Below are positions 10,552 to 22,537 of a stretch of 64,000 bases of DNA, in pieces. The position numbers and the translations under genes were made by a program. Position 1 is the stretch's first letter; the number at the start of each line of letters is the position of its first letter. The stretch is taken from the NCBI RefSeq assembly GCF_026914265.1, contig NC_069129.1, forward strand, positions 74,842,049 to 74,906,048. Reading direction: 5' to 3'. The notes beneath the pieces are model-generated. The model made no database searches and was not told the origin of the DNA. It saw nothing but the letters and a program-made list of their open reading frames with translations. Source of the stretch: Mya arenaria. Its lineage: Eukaryota; Mollusca; Bivalvia; Myida; Myidae.

Positions 10552-12555
10552 TATGAGGTTCTTCAGAGTATTAAGGCTAGAGATAAGGCTTTTCAGAAAT
10601 ATAAGAGTAGTAAAACTGAGGAAGATTTATGTATGTTTAGAAAATTAAGAAACTATGCCCAAACATGTATTACAAATGCAAAAAAGAATTATTTTAAGAA
10701 CACACTTGAATGTAATAAAAATGATTCAAAGTCTATATGGAAGAGCCTTAAACAGCTTGGTTTGCCTTCCAAGAAGAGCCAGTCCTCTTCCAGCATTGGT
10801 TTGAATGTTAATGGTGAAATTTGTTTTGATAAATCCAAGGTAGCTGAAGCTTTTAATGTCTTTTTCACAACTGTTGCTGCAAACCTTGTTGATAAACTGC
10901 CAAAGTGTGTAAACAGATTTGGCAGAAATTTTGTTTTTCAATATTATTCGTCCAAAGGTGTTAAACCAAACAGTTTTGGTACTTCAATAGTTACAGAAAG
11001 TAAAGTATCGAAATTCTTGGACAGCCTTAGCTCCAACAAGGCAACTGGTCTTGATGGTATTCCCTCGAAGTTTGTTAAGGACTCATCAAACATTATAGCA
11101 AACCCGCTTGCACATATAATTAACCTATCCATCATTCAAGGAGTCGTACCAGATGACCTTAAGTCTGCACGTGTTGTTCCTTTGTTTAAGAAAAACGACA
11201 AAACTGAAGTAGGAAATTATCGTCCAGTCTCCATTTTAAACATCATATCTAAGGTCTTAGAAAAGGTTATCTATGACCAAGTTGAGGAATATTTGACAAA
11301 CAATGAACTTCTGTATAGTTTACAGTCCGGTTTTAGACGCAAGTATTCTACTGAGACATGCCTCATTCATTTGACCGATTACCTACGTTTTAATATGGAT
11401 AAAGGAAATCTTGTTGGCATGGTGCTCATAGACTTACAGAAAGCGTTTGATACGGTCAACCATGATATTCTTCTAATGAAACTTAAAGCCATTGGTCTGA
11501 ACGAGTCAACAACACGATGGTTTTCCTCATACCTGTCCGACCGTCACCAACTTGTTTCAGTCTCTGGTACTTTATCCTCTCAATCAAAGGTCACATGTGG
11601 TGTCCCACAAGGATCAATATTAGGTCCACTTTTATTTTTAATTTACGTGAATGATATGCCAGCTGTTGTCAGAAATAAGCTGCTCCTATACGCCGATGAT
11701 TCCGCAATTTTAGTGTCAGGCAAAAGTACAGAAGATTTAGAGTCTAGCCTTTCTGAAGAATTAGAACTTGTTAGTGAGTGGCTTATCTGTAATAAGCTAT
11801 CTCTGCATTTGGGTAAAAGAGAAACTATTTTATTCGGGTCAAAACAGAGGCTTAAATCTAAAGGCAATCTAAACGTGACTTGCAAAGGTTTGCCAATTGA
11901 ATGTAAAACTTCAGTAAAATATTTAGGCGCAACCATTGATAATTGCTTGTCTTTTGAGGACATGGCTAGGTCGGTCATGAAAAAGGCAAATACAAGGTTA
12001 AAATTCTTATTTAGGAAGCGTGAGTACCTTACCCAGCACACAAAAAGGTTACTGGTCATGTCCCTTATTCAGTGCCATCTAGACTTTGCCTCTACCATCT
12101 GGTTTTATTCTGTTAACCAAGACTTGCGTAACAAGCTTCAGGTCACACAAAACAAACTAATGAGATTTGTTTTAAATTTAGAATCTAGGTCCCACATTGG
12201 AAAATCTCAGTTTAATTGTCTTAACTGGTTACCTGTGGACAAAAGGGTTGATTTTACAACTCTTTGTCATGTTTTTAAGATTCATTCCAAATTGGCCCCT
12301 TCATATCTAAGTGAACATTTTAACCCCGTTAGTGTGGCACACAATTATAAAACTAGATTCAGAATGTCCGCTACATCTCAGGGCACTGATTTTATGGATA
12401 GTAGGCGTTTTTCATATCCAAAGGTCAATAGTTTTGGTAAGAAATCCTTTGCTTACCGAGGATGCTCACTATGGAATGATCTCCCTAAGGAAATAAGGTT
12501 CAGCAAGTCTTTGAAGTCTTTTAAATCTTCCCTTAAAACATATTTGTTGGACTAG
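10552..12555 (+). CDS. LINE reverse transcriptase (5' partial, otherwise open)
   Basis: The frame is already open at the truncation point (EVLQSIKARDKAFQKYKSSK), so the ATG at 10633 is internal and not a true start. Reverse transcriptase motifs run in order: TGLDGIPSKFVK, NYRPVSILNIISKVLEK, LIDLQKAFDTVNHDIL, GVPQGSILGPLLFLIYVND and the catalytic YADD. The thumb region and the usual C-terminal 'fNCLNWLPVDKRV...YLSEHF...SLWNDLPKEIR' block follow. The endonuclease domain is absent. There are no stops in about 668 codons, consistent with a recent insertion after the arms formed. An intact source copy elsewhere would have to have supplied it. Confidence 0.9.
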   Translation, partial: YEVLQSIKARDKAFQKYKSSKTEEDLCMFRKLRNYAQTCITNAKKNYFKNTLECNKNDSKSIWKSLKQLGLPSKKSQSSSSIGLNVNGEICFDKSKVAEAFNVFFTTVAANLVDKLPKCVNRFGRNFVFQYYSSKGVKPNSFGTSIVTESKVSKFLDSLSSNKATGLDGIPSKFVKDSSNIIANPLAHIINLSIIQGVVPDDLKSARVVPLFKKNDKTEVGNYRPVSILNIISKVLEKVIYDQVEEYLTNNELLYSLQSGFRRKYSTETCLIHLTDYLRFNMDKGNLVGMVLIDLQKAFDTVNHDILLMKLKAIGLNESTTRWFSSYLSDRHQLVSVSGTLSSQSKVTCGVPQGSILGPLLFLIYVNDMPAVVRNKLLLYADDSAILVSGKSTEDLESSLSEELELVSEWLICNKLSLHLGKRETILFGSKQRLKSKGNLNVTCKGLPIECKTSVKYLGATIDNCLSFEDMARSVMKKANTRLKFLFRKREYLTQHTKRLLVMSLIQCHLDFASTIWFYSVNQDLRNKLQVTQNKLMRFVLNLESRSHIGKSQFNCLNWLPVDKRVDFTTLCHVFKIHSKLAPSYLSEHFNPVSVAHNYKTRFRMSATSQGTDFMDSRRFSYPKVNSFGKKSFAYRGCSLWNDLPKEIRFSKSLKSFKSSLKTYLLD

Positions 12556-13056
12556 GGCTGTTCATACATCATGTATTTTATATTGTAATAGATAGGTTCA
12601 TGTCCAAGGTAATCTTACATTTTTAATTTAGCATACCTATTATTCATGGATATTTATGTCTTGTTTTATTGTCCATTGTTGAATACATTCTGTTAATCTA
12701 GTATTTGAACAGCACTTCAATTGTGATACACTGTGATATTTCTTATTTTACCTAACATATTATTATTTATATTTAAATATGCAATACAATTAATACATAA
12801 TCAGTCTTCTACTGTGATATTTTTTTTATTTTTTTTTTTTTATTATAATTTCTTAATAGCATGTCTTCCTATGTCAACTAGTTTGTTATATAAGGACCAC
12901 AATGGAAATAAGGGATTATCAATCCCTTTTTTGTTTTATCCTTAGATATATAATGTAGTTAACATGGATATATTTTATTCCTGATATTATTTATCATGTG
13001 TTTAATTCCATGCTATGTACATTTTATGCTGAAATAAATCAATCAATCAATCAATA
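10552..13056 (+). mobile_element. 5'-truncated non-LTR retrotransposon (CR1/L2/Jockey-like)
   Basis: The insert is present only in the left arm. The right arm shows the empty site (reverse complement 'aggctgaatattaccgg'). It starts inside the coding region between the endonuclease and reverse transcriptase domains. It ends in a short (AATC)n tail, 'aaatcaatcaatcaatcaat', the kind of 3' end used by CR1/L2-type LINEs. The 5' truncation is normal for incomplete reverse transcription. The flanks differ by a small deletion from the empty site. Confidence 0.85.
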
Positions 13057-13985
13057 TTAAATGTTATATTTTTTAATTCATAGATGTTCTACCATTGAGA
13101 GGAATTGTGACCTTAAGCCAATATTTTTAAATATATAGACCATATAATTTTAGAATTTCATTTTTTTTAAATTGCATAGAAGTATTGTAAAATGTAGTGA
13201 GTTTACCGAATGAGAGTATGCGCTTTTAATATGCTTATTGTATTACAAATGTGCCGATATGTTTAATTTTGCATCTTGTTATTGGAAATTAATACCATAA
13301 CTAATAATTTTAGGCTGTTTTCTGTCGGTTTCGGATATAAAGTATACAGAATATGGATCAATTGAGAAAAGAACAGAACAAAATTTTGTTCGTTTTAAAC
13401 AATTCAAACAAATATAGTCAATGAAATAGGTCAAGAATGATCATTTATGTAAACGTAATTTTACTCAAAAATACATCGCGATCAGTCTTAAATTATTGTT
13501 TATAAGTAAGCAAAATGTAAGAAAATAATTAACATATTTTGGTAGTATAACAAATCATTTCTAATTCAGTGAGAATTTGAGTAAGGTCTCCCAATTGGTG
13601 TCTTGGTTGCTGTGCCATATACATCCAGGTTCGAACAATACACTTAACGAGGTGCTAAGTGTACTATTTATCACCTTGTTAAATGGTGGTTACCATATGA
13701 GCAATTGATTTCTTGACGGTTACGAAATTGACTAACAGAATGGCTACGAAATAACCAAGATTCAGCAGTTACGAAATGGTAAGGTTACGAAATGACCAGA
13801 TCCCCGTCAAATGCCCCTGGGGACATCCTAGGTTAGGCCCATTCCCTGTTTTCAGCGCAAAAACAATAACACCGCATTCACTCAGCACTGCCGGTCCACC
13901 TGGAAGGTAAAAACATGGCCAATTTCTCCTGCTATCCCCGGTTTAAACAAGACCTGGGGGCCATGGTTACAATTGACTGGTGAAT

Positions 13986-14940
13986 AGTTTTCGTTCTGTT
14001 CTGCTATTCAAAGGTGATGAGAATGACTAATGACATGAGATTGACAAACAAAATGTAAGGCATTTGTATCCTTTCGTCTTTTATTTATTAAAATCTGAGA
14101 TGTTAAGGGAGCAAATCCCTTTTTAGATTGGAACATACCAAATAATAATAAGCGACGATGTAGTGGTAAACCAAGTTTGCTAGAAATCAATCGAGTTTCT
14201 CCAAAATACAAGCAAAAATTACACCAGATGTTGATACTAGTGATTAAGTTTCGGATGAACAAAATCTGGATAAATCATTTGCTTTTCATCCAAAGGGTGG
14301 ACGATTTATACTACTGTACAAAAGTCATAAAAATAAACAAAAGAAAACGTTGAATATGTATTTTAAACACTTACCAAGTTACCATTCTCTTTCCGTAAGA
14401 GATGAACGCCATATTGCATAATTGCACGGAGATGGTACCACAGAGATACCCGAAAATTTCCGTTATATTCCGGAAAGTTAAATTTCTGTATACTTGAAAA
14501 TTTGGATGCTGATGGTACACGAAATATCGAATTTCCTTATTTCTGTTTTTTTATGGAATGAAACTTCGGGATAATATACAATAGGCTTTAAATAAAGTAA
14601 AACAAATAAAAAATGCTTAGTATATAGCTATTTTTGATCAAAATTATGATTTTTTCCCTGGTCGCCTTAATAGCTATTTTTATGGATAAACAAATATACT
14701 CACACAAAAGTTTAAGAATATATTTTTTTAATATTAAAAGAGAATAAGATTTAAAACAATGAAATGATCTCGTAAATAAACACTCAAGCTTATCAACTTA
14801 CTGTCAATGGACATTTTTATTGACATTTGATACAACAAATCTGAACTGAAAATATTAGGGAGACCAATTTTTGTCGCCTTAATCCAGCGGTCCCCATAAT
14901 GCCTAGATTAATATATATATGGTCACCTTAATATCTGTAG
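13986..14940. other. Noncoding inner part of left arm
   Basis: This pairs with 33850-34050 plus 35060-35920 in reverse. It contains several 'ggtc(g/a)ccttaat' units (about 14653, 14872 and 14919) close to the (TA)n edge. Short open frames here are not conserved in the partner arm, and I see no gene. Confidence 0.6.
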
Positions 14941-14943
14941 TAG

Positions 14944-14977
<34 letters not shown>

Positions 14978-14981
14978 ATAC
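14941..14981. repeat. (TA)n microsatellite at inner edge of left arm
   Basis: An imperfect TA run, interrupted by 'ttta'. It is the last sequence shared with the right arm, whose matching run is at 33776-33855. Confidence 0.9.
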
Positions 14982-14989
14982 ATAATTGG

Positions 14990-17900
14990 TATGTTTATCA
15001 AGAATTGTTAGGTACCGCCTTGGAACGGTCAGTAAAACGTAAATTTACTGGGGGTTTAAATCAGTTTATGTGCACAAACCTCACTCTTATCCCAACAGTT
15101 CTTAATAAAGATAAAACGCAAAAGATAATCTTATCAAAGTATGCATTAACTTGAGGAAACTTATCAATAAAACAAATAATAATAAAAAACGAAAAGGTAC
15201 TTCAATGATTAGAGATCCCAACTCTATCTGCAGACGGAGGGAAACAATTCAGAGCACCTAATGCAAATACTTTTCAAAGATACGATGCAGTTATCGTTAG
15301 AAACCAAAAGCTTCACACACAGTCTGCCGTAAAAGGTTTAAACTGTGTGATCATAGAGTTTCATAATAAAAAGCATCATTGTACTAAAACTTGGAACAAA
15401 TAAAGAAAAACATTATTAAAAATAAAAGCGACTTGTATATGCTATTCTCTCCTTCCAAATGATTTGAAAACGTAAAATATTTGAAGAAATTTGAGTCACA
15501 GCCAAACACTCGGAGTCAGTCAACACGTGTCCGCCAAAAACGGTTTTAAAGATAACATGAATTAGCAAATTCTTCCTAAAAATCAGCACTGAAAGTTTAT
15601 TTATGAAAGGATGCTATATTCAACCCAATATTTTGTTTCATGTATTCATCTTCAAATACAAGAAGACAAGTGCTCTTCAAAATATTGCCTCTATATCCAC
15701 GGTTTAAATAAAAAAACAAGTAATTCATTAAGTCTATCTGCCCAACTACCTGCTGGAAACATTTTAATTTTACGAATTTTCGTTAAAACATCACCATAAA
15801 AATCGGGATGAGCAATACTATCAGCAATGATCTTAATTTAAAATATCGGAAACCCTGTTTTAGAAGTTTTTGCGTCATAAAGTCAAACCTTTCAGAAGAA
15901 ATGAGGCGTCTTTATTTCTTCGAGCTCGCAAAACGGTCAAATTAGATGAAAATATGACTGCAAAACTTTCAATTTGTGCAAAGACGTGTAGATCTGCACC
16001 ATTTGATATTTAAAATTATATTTAAGTCCAGGTTCAGTTGAAAAACCTTGAAGATTTGCGTTTTTGGCCAACTCGCCGTAAAATAACAAACGCACACGCC
16101 CCTGGGTGACAGACATTGAAACTGTTACACCTGTCACAGACTATTTGAGCTTTTTGGGGGTATATTTATGTATTTATGAAAGTGTATTTTATACAATATG
16201 CAGGCACTGGTTTTATTCGGAGGTTTTCTTATCATGTCAATATTAAAATTATCACTCGAGCCTGTTTCCACTGAGTATACTTCTTTTTCTGAGTTGTTTT
16301 GATGTTCAAGGCCAATTCTTTCGTATATTTCTTTGCAAAGTTGTCTTTACGAAAGTATTCACGGTACTTTCATATGCCGTTCAATTTATCAACTCGTGAT
16401 TTAGTTCCAATTGATGGTATTTCATTTTCGCTTTGCTTTCTCTCTGTTTGTTGACACACTTCTTTGACTTAACAAATTCAAAAGACATGTCCTACAAAGT
16501 TTCTTTCATTGTTTTCACATTACTGTCAGATGATTCCGATACTTTTTAAATACCAAGAGCTTTCTCTAATGTGATGTTTTTCTTAATAAGTGCATTGGCA
16601 CCTTTGACGCCGCAGTGCTAAATCTTTACCAAATCAACTTGAACTGGCTAAAATCCAGTTTGATTAAGAAATCAGAACGATCTAAAACATCACAAGCAGT
16701 ACAAACATGTAACATTATTTGATAGTTTTCGTATTTAAGTGAATATCAAAAGTTAATACAAGTTGAATAAGTTAACTGGGCAAATACAGCTTGTTAAACC
16801 ACAACAATCGGTAACAAAACAACCAGGGCTTTTAATGCAACACGAAAAATGTGAAAAAGCACAAACATAATAAAATTGTCAGCAGATTAAGAACCAACTC
16901 GAGAATATTAGAACATGAAGTAAAAAACAAATTTTGTTCGTATTATTTATTAGTTAAAGCCATTTTCAAGAACTAAACGAGGAGACATTTAATATATTCA
17001 GCCCTGACAACTGCTCTTACTCATCAAAATCACACTTGATATTGCTAAATTAAATCTGTTTCATCGTAGACCTTTATGTAACTTGAAATTATACTACATA
17101 TTTTCAATATCATAGTAAAAACCTAGGTTACATGTAATTTGATACTGTATGAAAAACGATTATAATGTGATCTGTGGATTTCTATTAGTTTTGTTATATA
17201 GAAATGCAACCAGCGAGACGAAGAATGCTTTGAATACTGAATCTGTTTTAGCATTACGCTACACAAATATATATGCTTATTAGAAATACTAATTTTGTGT
17301 TATTTTTAGGCTTATGATATAGAAAGTACTTGTTGGTTTTAGTGTAAGATCGTATTTTTGGGGCTTTATACATTGTTACTTTAATGCAACTGTTTGTTTT
17401 TATTCTTATTGTTTATTTAAACGTATCTTCAGGCATAAATTTGGCATATTCCATATATAAGTCAAATATTCTTAGATATGTCATTATGTGTTTTGAAATA
17501 TTAATGTTATTTTGGCCTTTGTGCAAAATGTACAAACATTGTTAATATAATTACTACTTTTTTACTTTTGATTCATGTCGGTTGTTTGACCGATAGATTT
17601 GGTAGTCTTTGTCCAATTCATGGTATAATCGAAATTTTAAGAGAATGGAATTAATTTTCAAGTGCATTATCTTATTTTGTAGTGAAATATATATTCCTAA
17701 TGAAATATTTTAGCTCAGTAAGAGTTAAACAAATTTTACATAAGAAGATTTTGTCAGATTTTGGATAAAAAAGCATTCGCATTATTTCGGAAAAGTCTAT
17801 TTTATTTTGTTTTTTATGTCAAAATGCCCCAGACTACCTATTCAACAATATCTTGAGAGTTCTTGATGATATATTGACAAAAAAGAAAGTTATTCAGAAA

Positions 17901-18720
17901 AATAATGAAAAATAGTGGATGAAATTTATATCCGGGTTAAAAAAATGCATTTTTTTTAAAACAGCTGCAATCAACACAAAGTCCCAAGACATTGTTTATT
18001 GGGCTGTTTCGATAAATTTTACTCATAAACATATTCCTTTTGTATTAAGACATTTCCGGGAAACGTAAATGTCTTTTGATTGGAAATGTGATAAAATATT
18101 ATTTCGTAAAATCCTAATTACAACTTTTTATGTTACAACTGATATATGAATCATGCTTGTTAAACCTTAAAGCTAAATTTAAATTGATTTTTTTGGAGAT
18201 TTTAAATTTTGGACCTTCAATCGACTTTTGCATCACTGCCGGCCCTTATTACAAGCTTATTGATAAATCCGGGTGACCGCGACTTTGCAAAGTTGCTTGT
18301 TGATAAGATACATATAAAAACAACAAGTTATGCCATGAACACTAGTTAAATGAAATAAAGGATGCAAAGTTTTATAACACTTATTACACATTTTATTACC
18401 AATCCAACAATAATGATAATATCATATTTAAAGAATGAAAGAAGATCACTAGCACAAAGCATCTACCTGAATAGTATTGAAATACACTAATATTATGTGA
18501 GAAGACAACTGATTAATAAACAACATAGTAGTATTATATATCTAGAAATATTCAAAACAGTTCGTACTAAAATATATAGTATTTTTTACTGATTCAAGGT
18601 AAAGTGCGTACGTATAAAAATAAATATAGATTATTACTGTTATGTTTAAAAAGGTTAAAGACTGCAGTCGTTATGAACACATACATAACACTGTTGATTT
18701 ACTTTTTTTCAGAGGCTAAA
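14990..18720. other. AT-rich loop sequence without recognisable gene
   Basis: About 3.7 kb of AT-rich sequence between the inner arm edge and a decayed LINE. Open frames are short (60-66 codons), have no recognisable domain and no flanking splice pattern. I see nothing else supportable. Confidence 0.5.
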
Positions 18721-18724
18721 TTAG

Positions 18725-20572
18725 ATGAATCATTTTATAGGCGCCCAGGTACAGGTTGATAATTATCATTTTGGAGGGCTTACAGAACATCAAGAGGCGG
18801 ATCTTAGGATTGACATTTTTGGTGACAGGACCACAGAATTAGAAATTAAAGATGATATAATTTTTTATGTGGAATTGCAAATTGACTGTTTAAGGCTTTT
18901 CATATGTGAATTGTATAGACCGCCATCGTTATCAAACCAAGAATCTTAAGAAGGTTTACGTAAGTTTATTGACCAATGGACTGTAAAGTATGATCACATT
19001 GTGTTACTTAGTGATATAAACTACAACTGTTTTGACAAAGAAAAATGTAAAACATGGATACAATTGTGTGATATAATTGATCTCAGGTATGGTGTAGAAA
19101 CAGCTACATGCTTTCCAAACATATCTGAACTTAGCCTTGTTGATGTTAATTTTAAGTTTTTTTTTTTGATATTTAACTTTTAAATTATTTAATGATATTT
19201 AACTCCTCTTGTGGCTAATATTGTAGGTTTTCAAATGAAAATGGATGTTCCAGTTAACAAAAATGAATGGGTAAAATACAGGAGTTTTACGAATTTTAAT
19301 CATGAACATTTTCTAAGTGATGTCCTTGAATCAGTTAGACTTACACTGATTAAGTGGTCATCGGAGAATCTTATGCAGGCAAACCCGGATAAATTTCAGG
19401 CAATATCACTCGGAAAGAAAAACAACAACATGATTTAGATTTGCACTTTAGTTTCAATGCTCTTTTTGTTAATTGTAATAATGAATATATATGCAAAAGG
19501 CTACAGAAACATGCTCAGTAGCAAAAAGTTTAAACATAAACCCGGTTTAGTGGCAATGGGCAAACGCCAAAGACATAGACTTGGGGTCACCTTCGACTTT
19601 CTTCTAAGTTTTAAAAGGTCATGTGGATAAAATCTGTAAGAAGGCCCCAAGACAGCTAAATGTTATGAAGAGAATTGGTGGCAACCTTACTATACTTGGC
19701 ACACTGACAATGTATCACTCTTTCATACTCTCGAATTTTAGTTGTTGTACCTTAACTTCGCACGAAACCCTACTTGAAAATTCTGGCTTACCATCACTTG
19801 AAGTTCGGAGAATGAGAACTGCTATTATTGCAGTTTTTAAGATTTTGAATACACAAGGACCTATATACCTACATGATATTGTAAATCTGAACATTTCCAC
19901 TATGAGTTTAGATATACAAAAGTGACTGAACTGCCAAAAGTCTATAGTATTAGGTATGGTTTGAACTCCTTTTGGTATTCAGCAGCCAGGCTATGGCACA
20001 CTTTTCCAAATTACATCAACACTCTCTCAATTCAAATCAATTATAAGTCTCTGTGACGGTTTAACATGTTCTTATCCATCTTGTAAAACATAGTCTGGAT
20101 GCTGAATCATATGTTGGCTAACTGCTTTTGCTGTGAATGTTGGTTATCATATGCATGCTTATACTTTCAATATGCACTAATATTATATTAACTTTTTACG
20201 CATTAAGTTTTCATTCATGATTTTTTAACAAAAATCCCTTTTATTAACAAATAACGTTTACTAAGACTGCTTTTATTGATTTATTTATTCTTGCCATGCG
20301 CTTCATTTTAAACGCCTTGTGTAATAATGTCTTCACGGATAGTGCGTTATGTACTGTTTTTTAAAATGAATTTGAGAAAACAAGGGATATCAAATATTCA
20401 TGTATTACTTGTCATTGTAATATATGTTTGTGGAGTTTTGTTCTGTTCTTCTATGTTTCTTGTTTCTGATTTTGTGTTCTATGTCTTTGTCGTTTGCCCA
20501 GTGCCACGAAACCGGGTTTATGTTTAAACTTTTTGCTACTGAGCTTGTGTCTGTAGCTTTTTGCATAAATAT
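18725..20572 (+). mobile_element. Decayed non-LTR retrotransposon (LINE), fragmented
   Basis: Fragments lie in LINE order on the plus strand. Around 18860-19100 is an endonuclease-like stretch (CELYRPPSLSNQES, then HIVLLSDINYNCFD). At 19330-19430 is part of the reverse transcriptase C-terminus (KWSSENLMQANPDKFQAISL). At 19623-19910 is the following region (KAPRQLNVMKRIGGNL, YHSFILSNFSCCTLTSHE). Most of the reverse transcriptase, including the catalytic motif, is missing, and the pieces sit in different frames with stops between. From about 20330 to 20567 comes a 3' untranslated-like tail, 'tttaaactttttgctactga'. It is an old, inactive copy, much more decayed than the LINE at 10552. Confidence 0.75.
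19490..19577 (-). repeat. Inverted copy of the LINE 3' tail
   Basis: This is the reverse complement of 20479-20567 with few differences, sharing 'gcaaaaagtttaaacataaa' and 'cccggttt'. It sits inside the decayed LINE in the opposite orientation, so it is either a nested 3' LINE fragment or a local rearrangement. Confidence 0.7.
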
Positions 20573-22537
20573 TATAAATACAATTTACTAGAAACGTCAC
20601 TCACCGACCAGTAGATGGAGCAAGACAAACAACGAGCGGTTATAATTTTACCATGATTGAAAGAAGCTTAAGGTTTAATAGATATAATCGCTACTCAAGT
20701 AATCTTTAAAGTAAAATAAATCAGCGGATGGTTCTGGATATAGTGCCGGTGATAATATTCGATTAACTTATGGCAAGGCTACTCTAATTCGTAGATAAAA
20801 GTTTAAAAAAAATGGAAAACATGATTAGGCAGCCAGCGAAGAGTCACAACAAAGGCTTTAAGTACCTAGAATGACCAGTCAAGACGACAGTGATGTTTTA
20901 TACAATTTAACCACCAAACAGATCATTCTTGAAGGACAGGAAACTAAAATGATACAACCAATTCAATCGCAATTAAGTTTACAGATTACACTGATGATAA
21001 TTATATTTTCAGAGATGATTGTGCTGATGCCAGTTGCATTGTTGTGAATAAGCTGGTACTGTGGATTCCCAGACTGTTAAATAATATTTCATATGTTATG
21101 ACAAATATGTTATGACTGTTACAGTGAACATAACTACTCGAAATGTTGCTAGAAGCACAAAGAAGCAGGCAAGTAGAATCATCATTCAGCATTACAGCAG
21201 ATATTGAAAGTTCTACACAAAGTTTTATTAATCTACAAAGAACAGATAAAAGCTACAACCAAAAGCCAATTATTCAACGATAAATACTAAAATGTCAACC
21301 TGGAGCAGACTACAAGGTATTTACACTTATAATATACGAAGAAAAGGTGAGCAATGATACAGTTTGAATTGAACTTGTCATTTGAAAAAAAAAAAAAAAA
21401 AAAAACAAACTAATACAACACCTTTAACGGATGACAAAAAGTAATTTTTGACAAAAGAATAAAACACAAAAAACAATAACTCTTAGATTAAACTTGACAG
21501 GAAACGTTTCACTTACATTAAAGTGACGCTCTTATTTAAAATCAATACATACACATGTGTAACAAACATCAATTTTGACTGATTAACCTATATAACCGTG
21601 TATTTAATTGCAGAAATCGCGATTTTTTTTTAAATGATTGGTGAATGGCCAAAGACTTACTGTGCTTTACTATAGTTTCATAAGGTAGAAATATTGTGTT
21701 TTATGCGCATTTCTTTCGAATTAAACTCGTTTTTCTTCATCAGAATCATTGTTTTTAACATCTATTCATCCTGTTTTTTATAATATTAGAACAATTACAT
21801 TAATTATAGTTCATCTGATTTGGGAGTAAGAGTACATCTTTAACGGATACCAAAATTAATAAACTAAACAAATTTAAGAGGAATCTAACTGTGGTAGGCT
21901 TGAAACCTATTTAAAGTCACATAGAAGTGTTTGTTTTGTTCGTAACATATCAACCACGTTACAAGTGCATGTTAATGATACCTTTTCTCAAAGATGCACT
22001 CTTACTCCCAAATTTACCACAGTTAATTTATTTGTTTAAATGTACTGAAAAGGATGAAGATATTGAAAACAGTGGTTCTAATGAAGGATTCTGTGCTAAA
22101 TTTGAAAAAAGGTGCGTAAGACACGATATGTCAACCTTATGAGACGATAGTTGAACACTATAAATCTTTTAGCACTAACCAGTTAATTAATATTTGTGAA
22201 TTTTCAGCTATTAAAGATGGTAACGATATTGTTATTAGTTAATAATATTTTCTATAAAAGCTTTATATTGTAAGTACATTAGTATGTTTTGATTTTGATA
22301 AGAGTGTAAGATTAATGCTTATCGCTAAAGCGCAATTTCTTGTCAATATGTCTAGTTTCTAAAATAGGCGTTCGAGAATGGATAAATGTAATGTAAACTA
22401 GTATGTATACTATACAACACTGCGTCATATTCGACTAAACAGGATCTTTATGGAAAGTCATACGATACTTTTCATCGTGTCATCAAATACCTTACTCATG
22501 TATGCACTAATTTGAATACATATATAATGCGTTTAAC
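20573..22537. other. Intergenic stretch upstream of the GT11 gene
   Basis: AT-rich sequence containing a 20-bp poly-A run near 21388 and two loosely related segments starting 'ctttaacgga' (about 21422 and 21838) that look like worn dispersed repeats. No coding frame with recognisable content. The promoter of the GT11 gene presumably lies near 22400-22530, but I cannot point to a specific element. Confidence 0.4.

Larger units (their letters stand above)
10215..13801. mobile_element. MULE-like nonautonomous element (left arm), split by LINE
   Basis: It is flanked by the near-identical direct repeats CCTGTCAAATG and CCCGTCAAATG, the long target duplication (9-12 bp) typical of Mutator-like elements. 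Each end carries about 100 bp of inverted repeat built from iterated 'catttcgtaacc' units. The right arm copy, without the LINE, is 36107-37256. No transposase is encoded. Confidence 0.65.
10083..13985. mobile_element. ISL2EU-type MITE (left arm copy) carrying a nested MULE-like element and LINE
   Basis: The ends read ATGCAACAGTCAATTG and CAATTGACTGGTG, almost the same as the autonomous element at 53302-60088. The outer parts (10083-10214 and 13802-13985) match the uninterrupted MITE at 25929-26247. The interior is a MULE-like element (10215-13801), and the LINE at 10552-13056 lies inside that. Confidence 0.8.
3116..14985. repeat. Left arm of giant imperfect inverted repeat
   Basis: Read in reverse complement, this arm follows 33780-41580 from end to end. 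Anchors include the exon at 3132-3209 versus 41464-41541, the poly-G at 5549-5571 versus poly-C at 39205-39225, the tract 5797-6570 versus 38190-38960, and the inner (TA)n edge at 14941-14981. In a 270-bp stretch compared by eye (10083 onward), about ten substitutions and one indel separate the arms, roughly 4%. The arm is longer than its partner because it holds a hAT element and a LINE. Without those it is about 6.7 kb, close to the right arm without its own 1-kb insert. Confidence 0.85.
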
